A DNA stretch of 64,000 nt from Nemertoderma westbladi (Eukaryota > Xenacoelomorpha > Nemertodermatida > Nemertodermatidae): assembly GCA_032718475.1 (NCBI GenBank), contig JAUCBJ010009063.1:1-64000 (forward strand), written 5' to 3'. The position numbers and the translations under genes were made by a program. Positions 42,345-54,290 of the stretch are shown in pieces; positions within the stretch are counted from its first letter, which is position 1, and each line of letters begins with the position of its first letter. The notes below the pieces were generated by a model. The model was not told where the DNA came from, searched no databases, and saw only the letters and a list, made by a program, of their open reading frames with translations.

Positions 42345-44699
42345 CTCTTGGAAGAGTCGCGCCTTACAAATATCTTGGAATGTTTGCGAACGCCTTCTAC
42401 TGATCAACAATATTATCTGCCATCGCATAACGTGAATGACTATAGTTTGTTAGAATTACGAAGATATTATATTTGACTACAGTCGTACTATATTCACTTT
42501 AAAGTAGCCTACAGTTACTTTATGCTGTACTGAACTCATAATGTAGCCTACATCAGTTTTACACTATGTTATTTTATGTAATTCATTTATAATTTTAAGT
42601 AAAATAATACTGTATATATATAATTTTAATGCAATCGTTTTATTTAAAAACTGTTATTTTTATTAATTTATATTATAAAGTCAAACCATATTAAATAAAT
42701 GCGTGATGTTGTCACAATTTTATAGTACTGCTCTATGTTATTTTATGAAATTTAATTGAATTTTTAGTGTTACGAATTAATAGGGTAAATAAGCATACTG
42801 TCTGGAATATTAATGTAAACATGTATAGGTATACTGCACTTGTAATTTTACTTAACAATAGAAAGGCCAGACAATGACTACCCCTAGAAAGGACCTGTGT
42901 GTCAATTTTGACACACACCATTATTCAGTTTAAATTTACCCCAGTTGTCTGTCTATTCGAGCCATATTATTGTATGGTGGCAGCTTTGCATACGGCCCTG
43001 CAGTATTGATATCAGAAAAGGGTCTGTTTGCTATACAACGACGGCCCGGCACTATATTCAATTCCGTGATTGGTAGGGCCTATAAATCAGTTTCACAAAG
43101 GACTACTGAGGACTACAGTCCTATCCGCACTCACCGGTACTCACTACACAGTAGTGAATTTATCCTTATCCTGCTTCCACATGATAGATTTGGGTACTGT
43201 ACATACTTTCTAAACAGTTACAATAATTACAGTTAGTTTGGTACATAAAAATCATTTCTTCACCGTTAGTTCTGTAAGTAATGTTACTTTCTTTCCCTAC
43301 CGTATATGCCATAGAGCAGTCAGAGCAAATTATAGCAACTAAAAATCTTGTTTTTGTAAAACAATAACAATCGAATGATCTGTTTTTAATTTTCCAACAC
43401 AGAAATGCAAAAGTAATTCGAAATTATATGGCAAAACCATGGCATTAAAAAATTTCTAAATTCCACCACAATCTATCTATCCAAAACCACCTGAAACTCG
43501 AAAAGTAAGATAAGATTAAGGATAAATAAGTTTCAGATTCAGATGCGGGATCAAATTTGAGTCTCTAGAATCGGCAAAGAAAGAAATACAGTTTTTGTAA
43601 CTTGGTAGCGCCAACCCCCCCCCCCCCCCCCCCCCCCCACTCCCCCACCCAAAAAAAACTATTTATAAGTAATATTTATTACATTTGGATTATAAAACAA
43701 ATTTATAAATATATGTATATTTAGTTAGCTTTTATTCTTCACTTTGTTTAGACATATTTCCAGAATAGGTGGTTTACGTATACGTATAGAGGAGAGGCAT
43801 TCATTATTAATACGTTGTCATAAATTACCGTGCATCCATTTGTCACAAAATCGGGCAATTGGCTTATTAAATGATCATTTAATTGTGATTAATGGACAGG
43901 ATATATCTCATCATTAAACAATGGGGAACTATCATGAGTTTGTGCATCGTTAAAATTCCACTTTATCACCTCTGACATGTATGTCAGCTATTAATTAAGC
44001 TTTTTTCAATTATTTTCGGTGATAGCAGAAATTCAATTTGCTATGATACTCGCTGATTTTCGCATGCTGCATATCAGAGAGATTAACGCCTCTCTGACAT
44101 TGTATTACTATAGTATTACCACAAAGACACATTCACATTTTCATGACTTTCTACCATTACCAAATAAATATGAGAAAGGCGGCGGGTTTTTCTAACCAAA
44201 ACAATAACAGGAAGTTCCTAGGAACAATAAAAGTGGGACCGTTTATGATTTTGATTAAAGAGCGTAGCTCTGTAGCTCCTTTTCCTTAATTTGAAATAGT
44301 AAGTCAGGCTAATGACGAGTTTAGTTGTATATTTATTTGTTCATGTACAATGTTGTAAACATTTTACATAATTTAAGCATTAATATAATTAATTCACAAT
44401 TGATAATACAAAAAATTAAACGTTACCTCTCATTTGATAAATTATTTCTACCATTTTCCCAGCGTATAGTAATAGGCATTACATTCCTCAGTTGGCAGAA
44501 TTTACCAATCCATTGCTAGGCAACTTGTAAACAAAATTATAAGCATAGAATAACTGAGTCAATGTAAATCTGCAGTTTGCCATGGCTTGCTTGGACTTGA
44601 CTATAGTTACTGTAGAGAGCCGCTTCTTGCAATATAGCATAAGTTTTATCATGTTATTAATTTTACAATAAATTAGTTTTTGCTTAAAAACGATTTAAT
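42345..44699. other. Intergenic DNA upstream of the RIIa gene
   Basis: No gene is supported. There is a long C-run at about 43615-43638. A single unit of the 68-bp satellite of 51.2-52.2 kb lies at about 44171-44215 (GGCGGGTTTTTCTAACCAAA), 480 bp before the start codon of the next gene. The 5' UTR of that gene probably begins in the last few hundred bases. Confidence 0.5.
44171..44215 (+). repeat. Solo unit of the 68-bp satellite
   Basis: GGCGGGTTTTTCTAACCAAA followed by ACAATAA is identical to a unit in the array at 51474. Only one unit is present here. Confidence 0.75.
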
Positions 44700-47072
44700 A
44701 TGGCCGATTACTTAAAACGTTTCAACATTAACGCACTCTTTAATGAGTTAATGAAAAAGATAGTGTTAAATAAACCCGAAGAACCATTAGAATTCCTTGT
44801 AGAAATGTTGCAGAGAAAAATAGAAGCAACGAGGAAGTTTGATTTAGAAGTGAAAGGTAAGTTTTCTTTATAGTTATATAATCATCACCTTAATTACACA
44901 TTTAATCAAAAATACCTGTTCTTGCAATGTACTGCACAAATGAACCAAAGAGAAACACAATTATGAGTTCTCACCGTAAATATACTTTTTAAAAGGCCTT
45001 TGTGTGTTATGTTTTGTTATATTACAATATAACATAATAACCTATTTTCAAGTAGGAGTAAAAAAAATATGGTAATTCAATGCCTGGGTTAGGATTTAAA
45101 GTCTTTATGGTACCATAATTTTTAACAGCATGACATATAGTATCAGTATTTTTATTATATACAGTAGATCAGTATGCAGTATTTCTCAACACTCCACAAC
45201 TTTTTCGTTTCTTTTTTCCCCCTTCTTTCTTTACTGTGCTTTAATTAAGATTTGCTTCCTTCTTTTCAAATAAATACTGTTGCCTATGTGTAGTTGTTGC
45301 TATCATTGTATCGCGTGATAATATTTCCAAACAATTATGAAATTGGGAGACAGGGGGGATACTCGACGCAAAACCCACCTTGGCGGATTAATATCCCGCC
45401 TTAATGTTAAATTCTCAATTTAGTGAAAGGAGCAGGGAGTGTCCCATTGGGGGATCCAATGGGACAACCAATGATATTATAGACCATACGCGACATTCAC
45501 CACCGCTTTTTAAAGTCTGCATTATAAACTCTGGAAATAATAGTTGCTTAGCAATGCCACATAACCAATAAATAATTATTTACGTTTGTTTATTCATTTT
45601 TTGTTAATGTGAATTTTTTATTCAATGTTTTCACCACATCTCTAAATGTATCTTCTGAATCTGTTTGTGCTAGTGGGTCTTGGTGAACCTTAAGACTAAC
45701 GGTACACAATCCCATTTGTTTACTTTCAGGTAAAACACTGAAGCCGAAAAAGGAAATCTCATTTAAAAAAGCAACAACCGATAACAAAGTTGAACAAGTA
45801 GACATGGTTGGAACAACTACAAGTAACAATGCTGTGGATGGTGGTGTTGTAGACTTTTTTAATAATGCCTCTTGTGGTAATGGTCAACCTAATACAACTG
45901 ATGAAAAACCATCAACACATGAAAGGCAACGGGCCTCAGATGATAGAGTGCCAGACATTCACATTAGGGGTCAATCTACAGATGTTAGAGAACTAACAAT
46001 AGAGGATAAAACCCCATTAAATATTATTGAGGAACACCATCCTAGCATACACAAAGCTACTAATCATGAAGAAGCCAGCGAATCAGAGAGAGCATCAGTT
46101 ATTGAAGGATTGGATAGATCACCCCCCGAGTCAATGGTAGCGAAATGGATTGATAGAAATGAATTTGCAATGGGAGAAATCGGCAAACAAGAAAAATTAC
46201 CCCGAGATATAAAAGTAATATGTTCAAATTGCCAATCAGTAACTCCTGGATATCTAGGCCAGAAATCGATACATGTCAAACCTGGGTGTCCTATAGAAGC
46301 ACGAGTCAGCATCTGCACAAAGTGCAATTTAGCAATCAGTGGGTTCCCTTTAATAGCTTCCTCTATCTCAGATATCCAAGATGAGTCCTCGGCTTCTGAA
46401 AAGGAAGAAATTCATAAAATATCAGAGGTAAAAAATGCAGTCTCCAGCATTAAGGAAGTTCCAATCTGCCACTGTCCAAACACACCAGAAAAACCAACAA
46501 AATTCAAAGATATTAGTGAATCTGAGTCTGATATTGATTATAAGAAGAATATTAGTAGAGATGACTATTATTTAGATGAGGATAATAATCTGAAATGCAG
46601 AAATAAAGATATTCCGACATTGATAGAAAACAATTATTTTCAACATGAAATGTATCCAACAGACACTGGAAATATTAATTCATTGCACTCCAACAGCAGT
46701 TATTATGGAAACCCTAATCAGATGATTAAAATAAATTCCGATTCCCAACAACATAATATCGTTAGCAAATATGGTAGTAAATCAATTTTAGGTCCTTGGA
46801 GGGAGATGCCCAGTAATCTATATTACAACATTGCTGATAGGTATGGTTCAAATAATCAGACTTGTTCGATAGGAAACACAACTTCATTGGTTCCCAGACT
46901 ACACCTTTATAACGAGGAAAATAGACAAACTCGCCACTGCATAACTGAGTCTCAAGATCAATCTAACACTAAGCTTTACAGGATACCTAATGTAAACCGT
47001 CCCCTAGACAACCAGCGTGGCGTCCAGCATTACCATAGCAACTCCAGCACAACTGACTACACTACATCATAA
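44700..47072 (+). CDS. Two-exon gene with an RIIa-like docking domain
   Basis: Exon 1 (44700-44856) starts at ATG and ends at a GTAAGT donor. Exon 2 (45730-47072) begins after TTTACTTTCAG and ends at TAA. The 873-bp intron interrupts one codon after its first base on both sides, so the frames join to a 499-residue protein. Residues 8-45 (INALFNELMKKIV, KPEEPLEFLVEMLQRK) resemble the RIIa dimerisation/docking fold, common in proteins anchored in cilia and sperm tails. A Lys-rich linker follows. A possible zinc ribbon (CSNC ... CTKC) lies in the middle, and the rest is Ser/Asn/Asp-rich and probably disordered. No orthologue is recognised. It is the only gene here not resembling a mobile element. 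No AATAAA is obvious in the 180 bp before a LINE-A fragment. Confidence 0.75.
44857..45729 (+). other. Intron of the RIIa-domain gene
   Basis: GT donor (AAAG/GTAAGT) and AG acceptor after a pyrimidine-rich TTTACTTTC tract. Phase 1 on both sides. No repeats or nested gene were seen inside. Confidence 0.75.
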
Positions 47073-47251
47073 TTCTGGACTATGTGGTCACAGTGGTAGA
47101 ATTAATTGTATATCTTGTTTGCACGGTAGGAACTCATCCTGATCACGAAGTAATTAAATTATCATAAAAGTAAATTTATAAACTTTAATTATTAAGACAC
47201 AGTTTACATGAATAATGATTTACATAAATGATGCTTTATAATGAAAACTAC

Positions 47252-47530
47252 TACTCGGATCGGCATTCTGCATTGCAGCTGCATTTTTAAGAATGCTGTA
47301 CCAGCTTGTCGACAAAATTGAGCCACCACAACTCCCTATCAACCATGACATTTGCTAGATCATCCGCAGCTTCAAGGCCAGTGTCCTTTAAGATGCGTCT
47401 CAAGAAAGTCATGGGCTGTCCACCATGCTTATTCACTCCATGAGGCTGCCAAAGTACAAGATTATGCACTGGCTGGTCCTCATGGCGAAAGCGATGTCCT
47501 GTTTGTAAATACTAAATATTGGCAAGGGTG
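47252..47530 (-). mobile_element. LINE-A 3' module, inverted
   Basis: The tail (ACTACTACTC) is at the left. Minus-strand coding reads HNLVLWQPHGVNKHGGQPMT, FLRRILKDTGL and then VMVDRELWWLNFVDK. Upstream in its own orientation it carries the same non-LINE leader (AATATTTAGTATTTACAAAC) and breakpoint as the copy at 7938-8159. It lies 180 bp beyond the stop codon of the RIIa gene and may limit its 3' UTR. Confidence 0.75.
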
Positions 47531-47574
47531 TTCTGTCAGATGGCCTCCATGATCTTTCCTGCTCAAGGAGCCTC

Positions 47575-48035
47575 GGCACTCAATGTTGAACGACATTGTG
47601 CGCCGGGCGCTCATCAGCTGTGGCGTCCCTGCGACGCTTGAGCCACTAGGCTTGTGTAGAGAGGATGGGAAGCAAGTAGATGGCATCACCCTGGTCCTGT
47701 GGAGTCGCGGGCACTTCATCACGTGGTACGCGATGGTGGCGGACCCACTGGCGTCACCTCGCCCAACACGCTATCTGCTGGATGCCTCACTGCAGAGGAA
47801 GCGGAAACTCTAAAGATCCACAAGTACCAGGAACTCATGGACAGGGGCTACCTCTTCCACCCAGTAGCCTACAAGATCTCGGCCACCCCCGGCCCTGAAA
47901 CATCCGAGTTCGTGAAGGAGATCGGGGCAAGACTCTGTCCCCCCAGAGCCCCGATGTCACCGCTCCCTCCTGCAAATAAGGCTGGCAATCACCATGCAGC
48001 CTCCATATTGGGACCATGGACCCCTCACTCACTAA
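47575..48035 (+). pseudogene. C-terminal region of another RT-type retroelement
   Basis: The plus strand reads LNDIVRRALISCGVPATLEP followed by LGLCREDGK, DGITLVLWSRG, then after a frame change EAETLKIHKYQELMDRGYLF, FVKEIGARL and AASILG. This set of blocks is one I know from the C-terminal region of invertebrate RT-type proteins (RALxSxGVPAxLEPxGLxRxDGKRPDG). It is GC-richer than its surroundings. The RT core is absent, and at least one frameshift is present near 47800. Confidence 0.6.
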
Positions 48036-48075
48036 TAACGAGGGACTCTACGAGGTGGTCCATGGTCCCTAATAC

Positions 48076-48105
48076 CCCACCCCCCCCCCCCCCCCCCCCC
48101 CCCCC
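48076..48105. repeat. Poly-C run
   Basis: About 28 C residues following ATACCCCA, directly after the RT C-terminal fragment. Confidence 0.9.
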
Positions 48106-48494
48106 AGCTCTCGTATTTTGTTACTGATATATTAATTCTCTATTATGTTATGATTTGATTGATTATTTTATTAATTTTATACATTTTTAAAAAATGTTGT
48201 TAATACTACTGTACAGTAGGATTATAATTAATACTTTCCTAGTAGTAAATTATAGCATTGTTGTTGCAAGCCCTAGTTGATTTAATAATAAAATTGCTTG
48301 TAAGTGGTTTATTCCGTTTATAATATAATAATTACTTTTTTATTATTTAATCATTTTCTAATGTATTTATTAGGGACCTATATATTTTTCCTATTGTTTA
48401 AGATATTGCCACTCCACATAAACCGAATTTTCTAATTTGGCGCCCTTCGCAAATCGGCGCACTCTGACACTGGTATAAAATATGTTACAACAAC

Positions 48495-48699
48495 AATATG
48501 TATTATAAATAAGAAACATGTCCTAATTATATTGAAAAATGAAAATATCACAAGTAAAAACACCGAATGTTGAAAAATATCAAAAATATCACGAGATCAA
48601 AAAATATGGCAAGTAAAAATATCGCGAGTGAAAATATCGTTAGAAAAAATATTACAAACAGGGGAGTGGCGGTTTTATCGCATAAGTTTAAGGTTAAGT
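48495..48699. repeat. Dispersed repeat M, left arm of copy 1
   Basis: ATGAAAATATCACAAGTAAA and later AAAATATGGCAAGTAAAAAT, GGCGGTTTTATCGCATAAGT align with 57061-57249. In both places this arm leads directly into a 22-bp minisatellite, so arm and array belong to one dispersed element. Confidence 0.8.
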
Positions 48700-49596
48700 C
48701 CTGGTAGGTGGACAGTTAGGTCCCGGTAGGTGGACAGTTAGTCCCGGTAGGTGGACAGTTAGGTCCCGGTAGGTGGACAGTTAGGTCCTGGTAGGTGGAC
48801 AGTTAGGTCCCTGGTAGGTGGACAGTTAGGTCCTGGTAGGTGGACAGTTAGGTCCCGGTAGGTGGACAGTTAGGTCCCGGTAGGTGGACAGTTAGGTCCT
48901 GGTAGGTGGGCAGTTAGGTCCCGGTAGGTGGACAGTTAGGTCCTGGTAGGTGGACAGTTAGGTCCTGGTAGGTGGACAGTTAGGTCCCGGTAGGTGGACA
49001 GTTAGGTCCGGTAGGTGGACAGTTAGGTCCCGGTAGGTGGACAGTTAGGTCCCGGTAGGTGGACAGTTAGGTCCCGGTAGGTGGACAGTTAGGTACCATA
49101 GTAGGTGGACAGTTAGGTACCTGGTAGGTGGACAGTTAGGTCCTGGTAGGTGGACAGTTAGGTCCCGGTAGGTGGACAGTTAGGTCCCGGTAGGTGGACA
49201 GTTAGGTCCTGGTAGGTGGGCAGTTAGGTCCTGGTAGGTGGACAGTTAGGTCCCGGTAGGTGGACAGTTAGGTCCCGGTAGGTGGACAGTTAGGTCCTGG
49301 TAGGTGGACAGTTAGGTCCCATAGGTAGGTGGACAGTTAGGTCCTGGTAGGTGGACAGTTAGGTCCCGGTAGGTGGACAGTTAGGTCCCGGTAGGTGGAC
49401 AGTTAGGTCCTGGTAGGTGGGCAGTTAGGTCCTGGTAGGTGGACAGTTAGGTCCCGGTAGGTGGACAGTTAGGTCCTGGTAGGTGGACAGTTAGGTCCTG
49501 GTAGGTGGACAGTTAGGTCCCGGTAGGTGGACAGTTAGGTCCCGGTAGGTGGACAGTTAGGTCCCGGTAGGTGGACAGTTAGGTCCCGGTAGGTCG
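48700..49596. repeat. 22-bp minisatellite, about 40 units
   Basis: The unit is GGTAGGTGGACAGTTAGGTC plus CC or CT. Units differ at few positions (CCC or CCT; a rare GGGCAG for GGACAG; short insertions such as CATA). A longer period is visible in the recurrence of the GGGCAG variant. It lacks coding potential. Confidence 0.95.
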
Positions 49597-50108
49597 GCTG
49601 GCCTATTTCAATATAACAATCATTTACTGGGCCCTCTCTATCATTTCTTTTTCATGACCACACCAGCTGGTGTTTCTATCATTGAGTCTATGGCAATTTT
49701 CGTGTTATGGGGCTATATTTCGAAATAAAACAAGTTGAGATGTTTCAATTTAAACCGCGATTTTACCCATAGAAATCTATTTTCATGGTTTATGCAAAAT
49801 TTCATCAAAATCGTTAGAGTCGTTTACTGATTACTGTACGAATTGCTTATGGCTGGCTGACTGACTGACTGATCTACAGCCAAAACTACTCTAAAGATTT
49901 CGATTAAATTTTCACAGCGGCTGGCTGACCGGATTCTAAGGTCCCTGGCATGATCGGCTACTACGTCCATAGCCTCTGGGCTCGAAAAATAGTCATAAAC
50001 AAAAAAAACACCAGCTGGCGCTCATGAAAAATGGATAGAGATGGCCTAGAGATGCTATTCAATAGGAATGGCCAACTAACAAGGAAGTACTTTCTGTGCA
50101 CCCAGACT
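49597..50108. repeat. Dispersed repeat M, right flank of copy 1
   Basis: ACCAGCTGGTGTTTCTATCA, then GGCAATTTTCGTGTT, matches 54970-55030 inverted. A related ACACCAGCTGGCGCTCATGA occurs at 50010. The text GGCTGGCTGACTGACTGACT near 49850 is typical of dispersed non-coding repeats. No protein is encoded. Confidence 0.5.
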
Positions 50109-50346
50109 CTAAAACCTATCAACCCTACTACTACTAGGTCGAATGAACTCGGACAGTGGAAATGAGATCCTTCCAGGCTTCCCGATTCTCCATAGTTGTC
50201 GCAATTTCGTTTCTCTCAAGTTCAGTTTCCCTTTCAAGCTGGTCTATATATGTTATAGCCGGTCGTCCACGGGTACACTTTCCGTGTGTTGGTTGCCAGA
50301 AACTTAGATCTGGTATGACCTCGTCTTTACTTCTCCAGCAGTGCAA
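50109..50346 (-). pseudogene. LINE-B 3' end fragment
   Basis: The tail CCTACTACTACTAGG is at the left. Minus-strand coding reads HCWRSKDEVIPDLSFWQPTH, then GRPAITYIDQLERETELERN followed by EIATTMENREAWK. It is truncated at about 50346, after roughly 70 codons. It is less decayed than the copy at 8160-9428. Confidence 0.8.
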
Positions 50347-51224
50347 AAATAATTTTCCCAATAAGTAACTTTCTCAATAAGTTGCTCAATTGATTCTACA
50401 AAATTAATTATGAGCCTACTTTCCTAACACGTCATTAAATGCCACATCAAGAATTCCAGTAATTGAATCCACTCCAATGTAGATCAATGTAGGATTTCAC
50501 AGACATCACAAGCCCACATTCTAGTCTACAACATTAATCTCAATATTTCCAAACAATGAAGACATGTTATCGTGGTTCCTTTCAACATTATATCAGCGTT
50601 ATACGCTTTACCTATAGTTGGGCACTATAGTAGAGGTTCGCTATTTAATTCAGGAGCTACTATACAATAATTTATTTAGTATTGATCAGGTAACAATACA
50701 AATATTTATATACTGATACATATTGATATGATGATGATACATGATATGATGATACAATACAAATAATACAACAATATTTACTTTTACTTTTAATACTGAT
50801 AAGATCCAACAAAAGATACCTACAGTTCCTAAATTTCATTTTGAAGGGATTAAAAACAAAGAAAGGGAAGGAATTTAATGTCGAGACATTTAGCAAATAA
50901 AAGAAACATACAAAAAAATACGAATTTATTAATAGGAGGGCAATCATTCTCTCAGCTTAACTATGTATAACAAAAACCCAGACGAATTTAGTTTGTAAAG
51001 AAATAAAAAAAAACTTACAAATTATAATTTTATATATCAGATGATACACTCCACTTGTCTACGTATACACGTATATACGTAACCTACCTTTTACTATTTA
51101 ATTAAGTTAAATAACTTTTTTAAACTCACTAAATTATTCCAACATTTTGTTGTTTGCGGTTAACTCCTCTACCTTATTAGGTTTGGAAAATTGCCTCAAT
51201 TACCTCTTGTTGCCTCTTGACAAT
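50347..51224. other. No gene seen
   Basis: AT-rich DNA with a TGATAC/GATGATAC patch near 50700-50765. A minus-strand open frame at 50672-50947 is hydrophobic low-complexity and probably chance. Confidence 0.5.
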
Positions 51225-52243
51225 AAACAGTCACTTTACCAAATGAAGGAAAGGAGCAGGTTACAGAGGCGGGCCTTTCTAACCAAAACAATAAAGGATC
51301 ATTTAACTAATTGAGGGAAAGGAGCGGGTTACAGAGGCGGGATTTTATAACCAAAACAATAAGCAGTCACTTTACGAAATCAGGGAAAGGAGCAGTTTAC
51401 AGAGACGGGATTTTCTAACCAAAACAATAAACGATAACATTACCAATTGAAATAAAGGAGCAGGTTACATAGGCGGGTTTTTCTAACCAAAACAATAAAC
51501 AGTTACTTTACCAAATCAGGGAAAGGAGCAGGTTACAGAGACGGGATTTTCTAACCAAAAAAATAAACGATCACTTAACTAATTGAGGGAAAGGAGCAGG
51601 TTACAGAGGCGGGATTTTCTAACCAAAACAATAAACGATCACTTAACTAATTGAGGGAAATGATCAGGTTACAGAGGCGGGATTTTCTAACCAAAACAAT
51701 AAACGATCATTTATCTAATTGAGGGAAAGGGGTAGGTTACAGAGGCGGGATTTTCTAACCAAAACAATAAACGATCATTTATCTAATTGAGGGAAAGGGG
51801 TAGGTTACAGAGGCGGAATTTTCTAACCAAAACAATGAACGATCACTTAACTAATTGAGGGAAAGGAGCAGGTTACACAGGCGGGATTTTCTAACCAAAA
51901 CAATAAACTATCATTTAACTAATTCAGGGAAAGGGGCAGGTTACAGAGGCGGAATTTTCTAACCAAAACAATAAACAGTCACTTTACTAAATGAAGGAAA
52001 GGAGAAGGTTACAGAGGCGGGCCTTTCTAACCAAAACAATAAACGATCACTTAACTAATTGAGGGAAAGGAGCAGGTTACACAGGCGGGATTTTCTAACC
52101 AAAACAATAAACTATCATTTAACTAATTGAGGGAAAGGGGCAGGTTACAGAGGCGGGATTTTCTAACCAAAACAATAAACAGTCACTTTACTAAATGAAG
52201 GAAAGGAGAAGGTTACAGAGACGGGACTTTCTAACCAAAACAA
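51225..52243. repeat. 68-bp satellite, about 15 units
   Basis: Each unit contains GGAAAGGAGCAGGTTACAGA, GGCGGGATTTTCTAACCAAA and ACAATAAACGATCACTTAAC. Successive AACCAAAACA blocks are 68 bp apart. At least two variants (ATCACTTAACTAATTGAGG and AGTCACTTTACTAAATGAAG) are interspersed. TCCCGCC, an E2F-like core, occurs on the minus strand in most units. Confidence 0.95.
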
Positions 52244-52396
52244 CCGGTCAGCCGGTAGGCCTACCAGTACCGTATTTAAATGGTAGGCTACACAGTAGGC
52301 CTACACAGCAGTACCGGTGCCGGTACCGGTACTAAAATACCTGCTTTATACCTACACCTGTACATGCAATACTACAAAATAGTGCTCTATATACTA
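52244..52396. repeat. ACCGGT/AGGCCTAC-rich patch
   Basis: Short degenerate repeats of GTACCGGTACCGG and GTAGGCCTAC type. Non-coding. Confidence 0.6.
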
Positions 52397-52597
52397 ATAC
52401 CGGTACTGATAGCCTGAGAGAACAGTCAGTAGAGAAACCGGTAGCATGGAACCTAACGCTAAATTTCTGGAGGACATAAAAAGTCAAAAAAAAAACTAAT
52501 ACCGGTACTGATAGCCTGAGAGAACAGCAGTAGAGAAACTGGTAGCATGGAACCTAGTGGTAGATTTCTGAAGGACATAAAAAGTAAAAAAAAAGGA
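52397..52597. repeat. About 101-bp direct repeat, two units
   Basis: AATACCGGTACTGATAGCCT to the A-run after GGACATAAAAAGT is repeated once with about 10 differences. Both units end in an A-run, so a short retroposed module is conceivable. Confidence 0.85.
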
Positions 52598-53025
52598 CAA
52601 AAAAAGGATTTAAACGGACAATAAAAATTATTGCGTAAATTTATCTATAGGCCTACTGCTTATCACTCACTATGATTATAAATTATTCCTTTTTGAAGTA
52701 CCGGTAGGGCGTGAAGAGGCATAGGCCTAGCAGCACTGCAGTCTGTAACTCTACACACACGTTGGGTGTTGACTTGACTCTATCTTGCGCATCTACGTGA
52801 TGCAGACCGCCCCGAGCGCGTGAACGTGAACTGCCGTTATTTTGAGGCTAATTTTATGCGTCGTTTTATGTGTGAATGCGTATATTTGTGGTCAAATTGG
52901 GCTATTCTATTCTGTAGACGTTTTCGGCACAATTTCAGGTCAGCAGGCAGGCAACTGTATAACAGTACTTACCCCAACAGACTCGGTCTATTCTAACTGA
53001 CATTTTGCAGATATGGACCTGATCA

Positions 53026-53462
53026 TAGGCTGCGTGTTTGCGAAGACAGATACCATTCTGCAGTTCTCCAGTCTACCGCTAGGGGGCGAAATGTCATCGA
53101 GCGAAAACCTTCTCTCATTTCGTTATTTATAATGCTTTTTAACTGATTCTTGGCAAAGGTCTATTACACCATAGGCTGCGTGTTTGTCAGCGGCGCTGAG
53201 CAGTCTGCAGTTCTCCAGTCTACCGCTAGGGGTGCGATACTTCAGACAGTGAAAAACCTTCCATTTCGTTATTCATAATGCTTTTTAGCTGATTCTTGGC
53301 AGAGGTCTATTACACCATAGCTTGAATGTTTGTGGAGGGCGCTGACCAGTCTGAAGTTCTTCAGTCTACCGCTAGGGCATGAAATGTCAGAAAGTGAAAA
53401 CCTTCTCCCATTTTATTTATATTGCTTTTTAGCTGATTATTGGCACTTGTCTACTACACCAT
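53026..53462. repeat. About 145-bp tandem repeat, three units
   Basis: Units start at CATAGGCTGCGTGTTTG (53026, 53171) and CATAGCTTGAATGTTTG (53317). They contain GTTCTCCAGTCTACCGCTAG and AATGCTTTTTAACTGATTCT, then GGTCTATTACAC. A fourth CATAGGCTGC at 53460 is truncated. Confidence 0.9.
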
Positions 53463-54194
53463 AGGCTGCTGCACAACCGTTTTGTATTTACTTTGGCATT
53501 GGCAGGTAACTACTACACAGTATAAGCCACATTTTGTATTTGTAGTAGCCTGCCAAGTAAAGCTTCTTTTATTTGAGAGTACACTGAACCTTGTGACTTT
53601 TTCTTCTAAGTTACAGTAATAAATTAATTAGTTAAGTAATTTATGTTTGAATTGTTACAAGTTTGTGTACTAAAAAGCTGTGGCCGAAGGCCACAGGCTT
53701 TCTAGATGATTTATATAATTCAGTTACCACAAAATCTAGTTATACACCAATAATAATAATAATTACCACCTGTGATTGATGAATGTTAGTATTGATAAAA
53801 TCAACAAATGAATAGGATCAGTAGGATCCAGCAAAATAAAATTCCGAATTTTTCATTAATATTTTTAAATTTTATAAATGGCGACGCGTCGTCAATATTA
53901 CAGTACCACCAGCCCCCCCCCCCCCCCCCATATTTGTACGACATTTTACTACCCGGTATTTAATTGATTTTTAATAATAATAAATAGATTATTTGAATTG
54001 AATTTAATATTTTTAATATACAAAATTCTTGTTATTTTATCTGAAAAATCCACTTGGCAAATTAATACGATCAGTAGAATTTAGTCTAAAATCTATCAGC
54101 ATAATAAAATTCCGAAATTTTCATGAATATTTTTAGATATATAAGTACCACCAGCCCCCATAGGGAATAAGTTCAATAAGTGAGTTGGACAGCC
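53463..54194. other. No gene seen
   Basis: AT-rich DNA. It includes a strong hairpin at 53674-53702, a C-run at about 53913-53930, and two similar patches (CAGCAAAATAAAATTCCGAA at 53829 and GCATAATAAAATTCCGAAAT at 54098), each followed by TTTTCATNAATATTTTTA, an old duplication of about 150 bp. Confidence 0.5.
53674..53702. repeat. GC-rich hairpin
   Basis: TGTGGCC and GGCCACA pair around GAA, extended by AAAGC/GCTTT with one bulged G. Its stability stands out in AT-rich DNA; function unknown. Confidence 0.6.
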
Positions 54195-54290
54195 CATTCA
54201 ATGCGTCCGATACCTTCCCCTTACGTATTCCTCACCTGACCTCCGATTCCGCGGTCCTAAAGTAGCAGAAGTCATCCACATACTGGATGA
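54195..54290 (-). pseudogene. LINE-A scrap, inverted
   Basis: CCTTCCCCTTACGTATTC and AGCAGAAGTCATCCACATAC match 1830-1912, which encodes DFCYLGSWI..SGEDLRIRKG on the minus strand. Only about 95 bp remain. Confidence 0.65.

Noticed and set aside
50672-50947. 91-codon hydrophobic minus-strand frame
   Set aside because: The composition is that of random AT-rich DNA.
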